From the NCBI GenBank assembly GCA_964516845.1, contig CAZEXP010000060.1:1-8844 (forward strand): 8,844 nucleotides of DNA. Reading direction: 5' to 3'. Below are positions 1 to 6,683 of the stretch, one piece after another. The notes below the pieces were generated by a model. That model was not told the origin of the DNA. It did not search any database and saw nothing but the letters and a program-made list of their open reading frames with translations. A program made the translations under genes and the position numbers. Origin of the DNA: JAPEKQ01 sp964516845. Its GTDB lineage: Bacteria; Joyebacterota; Joyebacteria; Joyebacterales; Joyebacteraceae. How positions within the stretch are numbered: position 1 is the first letter of the stretch; each line of letters opens with the position of its first letter.

Positions 1-2
1 CG

Positions 3-83
3 ACTCAGGCGATGAGCTGGGCGGCACTCGAGGGCGACGCACTCAGAACGTTCCTGTCGCACCCGATACCGCCAAGTACGTAG
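3..83 (+). CDS. 3' end of an upstream gene (partial, unidentified)
   Basis: Frame 3 is open from the window edge to a TAG at 81-83 and encodes about 26 C-terminal residues (TQAMSWAALEGDALRTFLSH, then PIPPST). The peptide has a normal amphipathic composition, and most third positions are G or C, as in the real genes of this window. The competing frame 2, which stops at 86-88, has a poorer third-position bias and a less protein-like translation. The gene would end 56 bases before the anmK start on the same strand, so it could belong to the same transcript. I do not recognise the family from so short a tail, and the frame choice is only moderately secure. Confidence 0.45.
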   Translation, partial: TQAMSWAALEGDALRTFLSHPIPPST

Positions 84-95
84 GGTAGCGCGGGC

Positions 96-120
96 TGCGG
101 CACTCCGGTGTCGTGCCGCA
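96..120 (+). other. Perfect 8-bp hairpin upstream of anmK
   Basis: TGCGGCAC at 96-103 is the exact reverse complement of GTGCCGCA at 113-120, with a 9-base loop. It lies between the stop of the upstream gene and the anmK ribosome-binding site. No T-run follows, so it is not a classical intrinsic terminator. It may be an attenuating or RNA-stabilising stem, or chance. The stem contains the GTG at 113, which argues against that codon being the anmK start. Confidence 0.4.
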
Positions 121-130
121 CCATGCCAAC

Positions 131-136
131 GGAGGT
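131..136 (+). promoter_or_regulatory. Ribosome-binding site deciding the anmK start
   Basis: GGAGGT lies three bases before the ATG at 140. The in-frame GTG at 113 has no such motif and sits in a hairpin arm, so the ATG is preferred. The spacer is shorter than usual. Confidence 0.6.
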
Positions 137-139
137 CCC

Positions 140-1375
140 ATGGCCAAGCCGAGTTCAGCCGGTCGTCTCGTCAGGAAGCTGACGGGCCTCGCGGCCCGCG
201 ACGAGCGGCTGGTCGTCGGGCTCATGTCCGGCACGTCGGCCGACGGGATCGACGCGGCCTTGGTGAAATGTCACGGATGGGGGCACTGGCTCGAGGCCGA
301 GCTCGTCGACTTTGTCTGCGTCCCGTACGAGCCGACCCTCGCCGAACGGCTCGGGCATTCGGCGCACGCGGGTGTTGCGGAAGTCGCCCGCCTCAACTTC
401 GACATCGGCGAGGCGTTCGCCTCCGCGGTGCTCGCGCTTCTCCGCAAGTCGGGCCTGCGCTCGACGGACGTACACCTCATCGGTTCCCACGGCCAGACCA
501 TCTATCACGAACCACCAGCGGGCGACCGACGCGGGGCAACGCTCCAGATCGGCGAGGGCGACGTCATCGCGCGGCAGACCGGCGTGGTGACCATCTCCGA
601 TTTTCGAACCGCCGACATCGCCGCCGGAGGCTCCGGCGCGCCGCTCATCCCGCTCGTCGACTGGCTTCTCTTTCGGAAGCCCGGTGTGGCGAGACTGATG
701 CTGAATATCGGGGGCATCGCGAACGTGACGTGGCTGGTCGAGGATCTCGCGGGCGTTCGCGCGTTCGACACGGGTCCGGGGAACGCGCTCTGCGACGAGG
801 TCGCCAGGCGCGCGTCGCACGGGCGCGAGGCGTATGATGCCGATGGGGCCGGCGCCGTGCGCGGCACCGTGCATGAACAAGCGGCGTCGTCCTTCCTTGC
901 CCGGCAGTACTTCGCGGCGCAGCCCCCGAAATCGACAGGGAAGGAGCTCTTCGGCCGAGACGCCGCGCGCGACGTCGCGGAGCTCGTCCACGGCGAGAAG
1001 GGACGCGAATGGTCAGCGGGCGCGGACACGCTGTCGGAGAGTGACATCGACGACCTCCAGGCGACGGCGGCCGCGGTCACGGCGCGGTCGATTCGCAACG
1101 CCGTGCGGTTCCTGCCGCGGGCCCCGGATCTTGTCGAGGTGGTCGTCAGCGGAGGAGGCGTCAGGAACCGGGCTATGATGACGATGCTCGCTGAGCTCTT
1201 CGCGCCGATACCGGTGATGAACCTGGCGGAGATCGGAATCGATCCCGACGCCAAGGAAGCGATGGGGTTCGCTGTACTTGCCAACGAGACACTGGGAGGC
1301 GGCCCCGGCAACGTCCCCGCCGCAACGGGCGCGAAGACCGGAGCCGTGCTCGGCAAGATCAGCATCGGATTCTAG
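140..1375 (+). CDS. anmK: Anhydro-N-acetylmuramic acid kinase
   Basis: AnmK opens the 1,6-anhydro ring of anhydroMurNAc and phosphorylates it with ATP to give MurNAc-6-phosphate, a cytoplasmic step of peptidoglycan recycling. The protein has 411 residues from the ATG at 140 and carries the family's motifs in order: MSGTSADGID (29-38, phosphate binding), GSHGQTIYH (115-123), SDFRTADIAAGG (153-164), LNIGGIAN (188-195), FDTGPGN (209-215), SGGGVRN (337-343) and DAKEAMGFA (370-378). By comparison with the Pseudomonas enzyme, D210 is the likely catalytic base and E373 a conserved active-site acid; that mapping is from memory. It is longer than the roughly 370 residues of E. coli AnmK, partly through about 20 extra residues before the first motif. 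It has no signal peptide. It is followed ten bases later by nagZ, which makes its substrate. The family call is very secure; the exact start is less so. Confidence 0.96.
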   Translation: MAKPSSAGRLVRKLTGLAARDERLVVGLMSGTSADGIDAALVKCHGWGHWLEAELVDFVCVPYEPTLAERLGHSAHAGVAEVARLNFDIGEAFASAVLALLRKSGLRSTDVHLIGSHGQTIYHEPPAGDRRGATLQIGEGDVIARQTGVVTISDFRTADIAAGGSGAPLIPLVDWLLFRKPGVARLMLNIGGIANVTWLVEDLAGVRAFDTGPGNALCDEVARRASHGREAYDADGAGAVRGTVHEQAASSFLARQYFAAQPPKSTGKELFGRDAARDVAELVHGEKGREWSAGADTLSESDIDDLQATAAAVTARSIRNAVRFLPRAPDLVEVVVSGGGVRNRAMMTMLAELFAPIPVMNLAEIGIDPDAKEAMGFAVLANETLGGGPGNVPAATGAKTGAVLGKISIGF

Positions 1376-1379
1376 GAGG
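1374..1379 (+). promoter_or_regulatory. nagZ ribosome-binding site overlapping the anmK stop
   Basis: AGGAGG shares bases with the anmK TAG (1373-1375) and lies six bases before the GTG at 1386. This fixes the nagZ start at that GTG rather than at the open codons further upstream, and suggests translational coupling of the two genes. Confidence 0.8.
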
Positions 1380-1385
1380 ATTGCC

Positions 1386-3050
1386 GTGAAAATCAGACAG
1401 AAAGCCGCCCGTCTGGTTATGACCCACATCTCCGATCGGTCGTGGGATGATTTCGGCGACGAGTGCCGCAGGCTCGAACGTGACATCGAAGAGCTTGGTG
1501 TGGGCGGCTTCTGTCTCTTCGGCGGCAACGTCGACCGGACTCCCGATTTCATCGCAGCGATGCGAGGGCTTGCAGACCACCGCCTGCTTGTCGGGTCCGA
1601 TCTGGAACGCGGCGCCGGCCAGCAGCTCGAGGGAGCGACCGTCTTCCCGTCGCTGATGATGTGCGGTGCCACCGGAGACCCGAACCTCGCGTTCGCGCAG
1701 GGCTGTGTGACCGCCGTGGAGGCGAGAGCCGCCGGTATCAATCTGGTCTTCGCGCCCGTGGCTGACGTGCATACCGAGGATGCAAATCCGATCATCGGCG
1801 TCCGCGCGTTCGGCAGCGAGCCGCGTACGGTTGCGGAGTTCGTTGCGGCCTTCGTGCGGGGGCTTGAGCGTGCCGGGGTCGTGGGAACCGTCAAACACTT
1901 CCCGGGCCACGGCGACACGCGACGAGACTCTCATATCGAGCTTCCCGTGGTCGACGCCGACCGCGCGACGCTCGAGTCGCGCGAGCTGGTCCCGTTCCGG
2001 GCGGCGTTCGCGGAAGGCGTGAAGGCCGTCATGACCGCGCACGTGGAGTATCCGGCGCTGGACTCGGGCCCGGCCACGCTATCACGGGCCATCATGACCG
2101 ACCTTCTGCGCGGCGACCTTGGTTTCCGCGGTCTCGTCGTGACCGACGCGCTTCTGATGGGCGGCATTGCGGAGGTTCATGGCCCCGGTGAGGCGGCGGT
2201 ACGCGCGCTCGAAGCGGGCGTTGACGTTCTTCTCATGCCTGCCGATGCGGAGGCCACGGTTGAGGGCGTCGCCAACGCCGTCGAGTCCGGTCGGCTCACC
2301 GAGGAACGCCTTGATGACTCTATCGCGCGGATCGAACAGCTCCTCGACTGGTCCGAGGCGTGTCCGATGCCCGAGCCGCCGTATGATGTGCTTCCGCGCG
2401 AGCTCGCCGACACGCTCCGCTGTCATCTGGACGGAACTGAGGCGGATCTGTGGGGCGAGAGCCGGAGCCGCGTCGCGGCGGAGATAGCGACGTGCGGCGT
2501 AACCTGGATCAAGGGTGACCCGAAGACGACAGCAAGCGAGCTTGCAGCGTGCGACCCGGCGTCCGTGGTCCTGGTCGCGATCCACGAGGTTGGGGAGTTC
2601 GACAACTTCATCTGGCTGAGGAGCGAGTTCGAGGCTGCGTTCCCGGGCGGGAGGTTCGCGTCCGCGTGTGTGCCGGCCGTGTCCCGTGCAGACGATAGTG
2701 CGGAGGCGGGTCCGTGCGAGAGCGAGCTCTGCGTCGTAGACACCGACGGTCACAAGGAGGAAGTACTGGCCATCGCGTCCGCCTCTTCACACTGCATCAT
2801 TGCGCTCTTCGACGAGGTGACGGCCTGGAAGGGGCATGCGGGCTTCGCCGGCCCCACGCGCGATCTCGTCAAGTCCATCGTCGGGGCGGTTCCGCACACG
2901 ACGGCCCTGCTCTTCGCAGCCCCATGGTACGCCGATGTCGCCGTCGGTTCTGGTGCTGTGCTCTGCTGCTGGGATGGTTCACGACCCGCACAGCTCGCGG
3001 CACTCGGCGCGCTGCTGGGCGTGCCGCCGGAGATCCCGAAGACGCGATAG
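1386..3050 (+). CDS. nagZ: Beta-N-acetylhexosaminidase, glycoside hydrolase family 3
   Basis: NagZ removes GlcNAc from GlcNAc-anhydroMurNAc (with or without peptide), supplying anhydroMurNAc to AnmK. The protein has 554 residues. The N-terminal GH3 barrel (about 1-330) carries KHFPGHGDTRRDSH at 170-183, the NagZ signature whose D181 and H183 form the acid/base dyad, and VVTDALLMGGI, in which D254 is the expected nucleophile. Residues after about 330 form a second domain that single-domain enterobacterial NagZ (about 340 residues) lacks; it resembles the C-terminal sandwich domain of longer GH3 enzymes such as Bacillus NagZ. Unlike the Bacillus enzyme there is no signal peptide, and the C-terminal part holds many cysteines, both fitting a cytosolic protein. 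GTG is chosen as start because a strong AGGAGG precedes it. A hairpin at 3105-3137 ends the transcript. Confidence 0.94.
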   Translation: MKIRQKAARLVMTHISDRSWDDFGDECRRLERDIEELGVGGFCLFGGNVDRTPDFIAAMRGLADHRLLVGSDLERGAGQQLEGATVFPSLMMCGATGDPNLAFAQGCVTAVEARAAGINLVFAPVADVHTEDANPIIGVRAFGSEPRTVAEFVAAFVRGLERAGVVGTVKHFPGHGDTRRDSHIELPVVDADRATLESRELVPFRAAFAEGVKAVMTAHVEYPALDSGPATLSRAIMTDLLRGDLGFRGLVVTDALLMGGIAEVHGPGEAAVRALEAGVDVLLMPADAEATVEGVANAVESGRLTEERLDDSIARIEQLLDWSEACPMPEPPYDVLPRELADTLRCHLDGTEADLWGESRSRVAAEIATCGVTWIKGDPKTTASELAACDPASVVLVAIHEVGEFDNFIWLRSEFEAAFPGGRFASACVPAVSRADDSAEAGPCESELCVVDTDGHKEEVLAIASASSHCIIALFDEVTAWKGHAGFAGPTRDLVKSIVGAVPHTTALLFAAPWYADVAVGSGAVLCCWDGSRPAQLAALGALLGVPPEIPKTR

Positions 3051-3064
3051 CTGCCACGACCGCA

Positions 3065-3098
3065 CGCGAAACGGACCGTCCGTCCGCGAAACGGACCG
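3065..3098 (+). repeat. Two-copy 14-base direct repeat, 20-base period
   Basis: CGCGAAACGGACCG occurs at 3065-3078 and again at 3085-3098. A diverged third copy (CGGGAAACGAGGCCG, 3101-3115) runs into the left arm of the terminator hairpin. The repeat lies in the non-coding gap after nagZ. Its function is unknown; it may be a local slippage duplication. Confidence 0.7.
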
Positions 3099-3104
3099 CA
3101 CGGG

Positions 3105-3137
3105 AAACGAGGCCGCCCTTGTGAGGCGGCCTCGTTT
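3105..3137. terminator. Bidirectional terminator hairpin between convergent genes
   Basis: AAACGAGGCCGCC at 3105-3117 is the exact reverse complement of GGCGGCCTCGTTT at 3125-3137, with a seven-base loop CTTGTGA: a perfect 13-bp GC-rich stem. It lies 54 bases after the nagZ stop and 23 bases after the stop of the minus-strand gene, so it can end both transcripts. The T-run is only TTT on either strand, so termination may be weaker than at a canonical site. Confidence 0.8.
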
Positions 3138-3160
3138 GCGTTCGGGATTGACGATGGACT

Positions 3161-4003
3161 CTAGCGGTAGAGCGCCTTCAGTGCGCCCCAGCTGGACCGC
3201 TCGACCGGCGTGTTCACGTTGCTGTCGAGATAGGATACGATGTTCTCCATCATGGCGATAGCCGTGGGGGAGGCGGTCATGATCCAGTCCTCGTCGGTCG
3301 TATGGAGCACCCTGCCGGTATCGGCAAGCGGCGTGAAGATCCAGCCGAAGCTCTGTCCCCCGTACTCAAGGAAGCTCTCGATCGTGGCGTCACCGGTCGC
3401 GGCACACCCGTACCAGAAGTACGGCAGCGTTGGCACGGCGTTGGGCTGAGCGGCAAGCGACCCGAGCACGCTCATGGGCTGCAGGTTACCGGAGACAACG
3501 CCCGTTCTCGTGAACGAACCTCCGAGCGCGGCTACGATGTCATCGAAGGCGACGTTCCCTGGATCGTAGTCGCAGTTGTACTCACCCTGCAGATAGACTG
3601 GTCGACCGCTCTGGACGAACTCGGTGATGACCTGGACCCGATAGGTTGGGAGCTCGGCGAGCCCGGACGAGACGATCAGGATGTGGACGCCGTCGAAATT
3701 CGCGATGTTGTCGAGAGCGTCCTGCCCGACGATCGTCGCCGTGTGCCCCATGCTTGCGGCGACCGTCTGCCATCCGAGATCCGTGTTGTGATGCGGGAAC
3801 ACGCTCTGGCTCTCGACAATGCTGATGGTACGAGCGCCGTCGGTCGTCGGGGCGGGCCGCATGCTCACGGCGTCCGGCGGAGCGTCCGTGCCTGGGCTCG
3901 GCGGAAGAGTGGCCGCGCCCGCGAGTGTCGCCATCGCGGTGGCCACGGCGACGGCCAGGGCAAGTGCCCCGGAGCGCTGATACGGTCTGTTTCGCAATGT
4001 CAC
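3161..4003 (-). CDS. Secreted protein of unknown function, GATase1/ThuA-like fold suspected
   Basis: The protein has 280 residues. Residues 1-30 form a signal peptide: a basic start, then an alanine/leucine/valine-rich core ending near LAGAA. A proline-rich linker reaches about residue 57. From residue 58 to 260 alternating strands and helices (TISIVES, VHILIVSSG at 106-114, ITEFVQSGRPVYLQGEY at 126-142) look like the alpha/beta fold of class I glutamine-amidotransferase-like or ThuA-like proteins; this is a pattern judgement, not a motif match. The two cysteines, C144 and C200, could form a disulfide after export. The last residues, WGALKALYR (272-280), follow a short linker and may be a C-terminal tag. 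The start is a GTG preceded by GAGGAGGT seven bases away. It has its own strong promoter and is transcribed against the flanking cell-wall genes, so a shared role is not implied. The gene is sound; the function is unknown. Confidence 0.85.
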   Translation of the reverse strand: MTLRNRPYQRSGALALAVAVATAMATLAGAATLPPSPGTDAPPDAVSMRPAPTTDGARTISIVESQSVFPHHNTDLGWQTVAASMGHTATIVGQDALDNIANFDGVHILIVSSGLAELPTYRVQVITEFVQSGRPVYLQGEYNCDYDPGNVAFDDIVAALGGSFTRTGVVSGNLQPMSVLGSLAAQPNAVPTLPYFWYGCAATGDATIESFLEYGGQSFGWIFTPLADTGRVLHTTDEDWIMTASPTAIAMMENIVSYLDSNVNTPVERSSWGALKALYR

Positions 4004-4010
4004 TGCTGGT

Positions 4011-4018
4011 ACCTCCTC
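4011..4018 (-). promoter_or_regulatory. Strong ribosome-binding site of the secreted-protein gene
   Basis: Read on the minus strand this is GAGGAGGT, seven bases before the GTG start at 4003-4001. It is the best Shine-Dalgarno match in the window and supports the minus-strand reading over the antisense open frame. Confidence 0.8.
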
Positions 4019-4044
4019 AGAACGGGTTTAATCACAAACGTCTA

Positions 4045-4073
4045 ATTTTAACAAGAAATACACTCCCGGTCAA
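4045..4073 (-). promoter_or_regulatory. Sigma70-type promoter of the secreted-protein gene
   Basis: On the minus strand TTGACC (4073-4068) and TAAAAT (4050-4045) are separated by exactly 17 bases. Each hexamer matches the housekeeping consensus at five of six positions, and the segment is a local AT-rich island in GC-rich DNA. Transcription would start near 4038, giving a leader of about 35 bases before the GTG. This is the clearest promoter in the window. Confidence 0.75.
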
Positions 4074-4164
4074 TCCTTAAGGCCGCACGCCGCCGTCTCA
4101 GCCAGCCGCATCGTCACGCGGCTCCTGGCGACTCCGCCCATGGTCGTTGTCCACATCTGCGCGG

Positions 4165-4193
4165 TTGAGTCGGTCCCGTCTGGAGGCTATGCT
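4165..4193 (+). promoter_or_regulatory. Candidate promoter for the transporter-led operon
   Basis: TTGAGT (4165-4170) and TATGCT (4188-4193) are 17 bases apart on the plus strand, each four of six to the sigma70 consensus. It would start transcription near 4200, giving a leader of about 88 bases before the MATE gene. The match is modest but the position in the divergent gap is right. The rest of the gap (4074-4287) shows only a weak bulged stem around 4101-4127 and no open frame I would trust. Confidence 0.35.
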
Positions 4194-4287
4194 CAATGAT
4201 TATGTCCTGATAGCCTGCGGAAGCCCAATCCGGAGCTGAGCGGCAAGCGCATGTCGACCGACTCGATGCGATGAGGAACCGACGAAC

Positions 4288-5739
4288 GTGACTGACAGGG
4301 AAGATCGGACAGAACAGACCGCTCCTGGAATTGACCACGACGGCGTCGCCCCGGAGCTCGCGGAGCTCGACCCCGATCTCACCGAGGCGGTTCTCGAGCG
4401 CACCCCGAAGATGGATATCACGAAGGGGAACGTGCTCAAGAACGTGCTGTACATGGGCATCCCGTCGATGATCGGGTTCGGCGCGATGACCATCTACAGC
4501 CTGACCGACATCTACTGGGTCAGCAGGCTCGGGACGGCGCCTGTCGCGGCGATCACGCTCTTCGCCGCGATCGCGTGGATCTTCGGCTCGGCCAACCAGA
4601 TCATCGGGACGGGTTCCGTCGCTCTCATCTCCCGGCGCTTCGGCGAGAGGCGAATGGAGGAGACGCGAGACGTCATCCGCCAGACGCTGCTCCTCAAATT
4701 CGGTATCGCCATCATCATGGGGGCGCTCGGCCTCCTCATAGCGCCGCACGTTCTCAAGATCATGACGGACGATCTCGAGGTGCACCGACTCGCGATGGCG
4801 TACGGCAACATCCGGTTCGCGTTTCTCCCGTTCATGTTCTCATCGTACACCATCTACACAGCGCTTCGCGGCGTCGGCGACGCTCCGAAGGCGATGTACG
4901 TCATGCTCATGTCGACCGTGCTCAATGTCGGACTCGATCCGCTGTTCATCTTCGGGTTCAACATGGGGATCGCGGGGGCGGCGTGGGCGACCGCCGTGTC
5001 GGCGGCGGCCGCGGTGTTCGTCGGGATCTGGGTGCTGTCCTCGGGCAAATCGAACATCACCGTTCCCATCTGGACGCGGTTCCATCCGCGCATCCGCGTG
5101 ATGGTCGATATCCTCAAGATCGGCATCCCCGCCGGGATCAACGGCCTCCTGCGAAGCGTCGCGCACTGGTATGTTGCGACGCTCGTGGCCACGTTCGGGA
5201 CGGTTGTCGTGGCCGCGTACGGTGTGAGCATGCGCATCATGGAACTCGGCATCCTCTTCGCGGTCGGACTGGAGCTCGGTTGTGGCGCGATCGTGGGTCA
5301 GAACCTCGGTGCGCACCATAAGGACCGCGCGCACGAGGCCGTGGTCAAGGCGACGCTCCTCGTGCTCGTTCTGACCGGCGTCCTCGGTGCCATCGAGGTG
5401 TTCGGGGCGCGGGCCATCCTGGGTGTCTTCGCCGATGACCCGGCCGTGCTTGCCGCGGGCGTTCCGCTGATCAAGCTCATGGCGATCGCTCAGATCATGA
5501 TCGCGATGCACATCGTGATGTCGTCGGCGTTCTACGGCTCGGGTAACACGTGGCCACCGACCGTCATCGCGGCCATCACCGAGTGGGGTGTTCAGATTCC
5601 ACTTATCCTGGTCGCCGTCCATGTGCTTCATACATCGGAGCTTGGGGTCTGGTGGTCGATATTCATCGCGGCGAGCATCGAGGTGATGCTCACGTACTTC
5701 TGGTTCCGCCGTGGGAAGTGGAAGGACAGGAAGGTCTAA
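4288..5739 (+). CDS. MATE-family multidrug/solute efflux transporter
   Basis: This is an inner-membrane transporter of the MATE branch of the MOP superfamily, which generally exports organic cations or drugs against sodium or protons. The 483-residue length and roughly twelve hydrophobic segments in two similar halves, from about residue 50 to 475, fit the family. The first half begins VLYMGIPSMIGFGAMTIYSL followed by TDIYWVSRLG, a typical TM1-TM2 start; the second half begins near ILKIGIPAGINGLLRSV. About 40 hydrophilic, acidic residues precede TM1, more than most MATE proteins have; the in-frame ATG at 4411 would remove them but has no ribosome-binding site. The GTG at 4288 has GAGG 11 bases upstream, a long spacer. 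The stop overlaps the start of the PfkB kinase gene by one base, so the two are made together. The substrate cannot be read from sequence; the context allows a sugar or cell-wall fragment, but drug export is the default expectation. Confidence 0.92.
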   Translation: MTDREDRTEQTAPGIDHDGVAPELAELDPDLTEAVLERTPKMDITKGNVLKNVLYMGIPSMIGFGAMTIYSLTDIYWVSRLGTAPVAAITLFAAIAWIFGSANQIIGTGSVALISRRFGERRMEETRDVIRQTLLLKFGIAIIMGALGLLIAPHVLKIMTDDLEVHRLAMAYGNIRFAFLPFMFSSYTIYTALRGVGDAPKAMYVMLMSTVLNVGLDPLFIFGFNMGIAGAAWATAVSAAAAVFVGIWVLSSGKSNITVPIWTRFHPRIRVMVDILKIGIPAGINGLLRSVAHWYVATLVATFGTVVVAAYGVSMRIMELGILFAVGLELGCGAIVGQNLGAHHKDRAHEAVVKATLLVLVLTGVLGAIEVFGARAILGVFADDPAVLAAGVPLIKLMAIAQIMIAMHIVMSSAFYGSGNTWPPTVIAAITEWGVQIPLILVAVHVLHTSELGVWWSIFIAASIEVMLTYFWFRRGKWKDRKV

Positions 5740-6680
5740 TGGAGTTTGGACTCAACGTCCCCGAAACCGCGCCGTTCGACGTCGTCGGCTTCGGCCTCAA
5801 CGCCGTCGACCATCTGTGCATCGTCCCGCGCGAGGCGGAACGCGGCGAGAAGCTCAAGCTCGTCGGGTTCCAGCGCTCGCCGGGTGGGCAGGCAGCAAGC
5901 GCGATGGTCCAGTGCGCGAGGCTCGGTCTCCGAGCGAAGTACGTCGGCAAGGTCGGCGGCGACGCCACCGGCGACTACTCGCTCGAGAGCATCCGCTCCG
6001 AGGGAGTGGACGTCAGCGACGTCCCTGCGGTGCCCGGCGCGACGAACCAGCTCGCGATGATCATCGTGGACGAGACCACGGGGGAGAGGACCATCTTCTG
6101 GGACCGTCCCGACGGGATCGCCACACAACCGGATGAGATCACGCCGGAGAAGATCGCCGTCGGTCGCGCGCTCCTGGTCGACGGGCACGATGCTCCGGCG
6201 GCGGCGAAGGCGGCGCGACTCGCGCGCGAGCGGGGCATCCCGGTCGTCATGGACGCGGAAACCGTGAAGGAAGGAACACACGACTGCGTCGCACACACCG
6301 ACCTCCTCGTAGCATCGTCGAGATTCCCGAGCCAGTACGCCGGATGCGCCGACGACGAAGAAGCGCTCCGATGCATCCTCGGACAGGGTCCGTCGCTCGC
6401 GGTGATGACGCGGGGCGGTCGCGGGGCCATCGCCATCGCGAAGGACGGCACGAAGCTGGAATCGCCGGGGTTCAAGGTGAACGTCGTGGATACGACGGGC
6501 GCCGGCGACATCTTCCACGGCGCGTTCGTCTACGGGCTGCTCGCCGGCTGGACGGTCGAACGCACGCTCGACTTCTCGAACGCGGCGGCCGCGCTCAATT
6601 GCACCGCGGTCGGCGCGCGCGGCGGGGCGGCCGGGCTCGAGGAGATCGAGACGCTCATGCACGACCAGGGGCGGCTCTGA
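5739..6680 (+). CDS. PfkB-family carbohydrate kinase
   Basis: This is a cytoplasmic ATP-dependent sugar kinase of the ribokinase/PfkB family, 313 residues, a normal length. The N-terminal PfkB motif is present as GGQAASAMVQCARLG (49-63), and the C-terminal one as VVDTTGAGDIFHGAFVYGLL, in which G254-A255-G256 form the anion hole and D257 is the catalytic base. The central part, with LLVDGHDAPAAAKAARLA, recalls ketohexokinase-like or sulfofructose-kinase-like members more than fructose-6-phosphate kinases, but substrate cannot be assigned. The ATG at 5739 shares its A with the MATE stop (TAATG), and AGGAAGG at 5728-5734 is its ribosome-binding site, inside the transporter gene. A HAD phosphatase and a muropeptide amidase follow on the same strand. 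Substrates to consider from context are GlcNAc, MurNAc or a related amino sugar; that is inference. Confidence 0.92.
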   Translation: MEFGLNVPETAPFDVVGFGLNAVDHLCIVPREAERGEKLKLVGFQRSPGGQAASAMVQCARLGLRAKYVGKVGGDATGDYSLESIRSEGVDVSDVPAVPGATNQLAMIIVDETTGERTIFWDRPDGIATQPDEITPEKIAVGRALLVDGHDAPAAAKAARLARERGIPVVMDAETVKEGTHDCVAHTDLLVASSRFPSQYAGCADDEEALRCILGQGPSLAVMTRGGRGAIAIAKDGTKLESPGFKVNVVDTTGAGDIFHGAFVYGLLAGWTVERTLDFSNAAAALNCTAVGARGGAAGLEEIETLMHDQGRL

Positions 6681-6683
6681 CCG

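Noticed and set aside
155..991. Minus-strand open frame of 278 codons within anmK
   Set aside because: Highly charged translation without family motifs; all AnmK motifs lie on the plus strand.
3302..4045. Plus-strand open frame of 247 codons opposite the secreted-protein gene
   Set aside because: The minus strand has a signal peptide, a strong ribosome-binding site and a consensus promoter; the plus-strand translation has none of these.
4101..4127. Bulged inverted repeat in the divergent gap (AGCCGC/GCGGCT arms)
   Set aside because: Only six contiguous pairs, no T-run, and between two promoters where a terminator is not expected.
3445..4249. Shared 15-base word GCTGAGCGGCAAGCG at 3445-3459 and 4235-4249
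   Set aside because: The flanks do not match and no element boundary is visible; a single shared word of this length in GC-rich DNA can be chance.
4114..4785. Minus-strand open frame spanning the divergent gap and the MATE start
   Set aside because: Composition dominated by Glu, Asp and Arg, as expected for the reverse of a membrane-protein gene; no start signal or motif.
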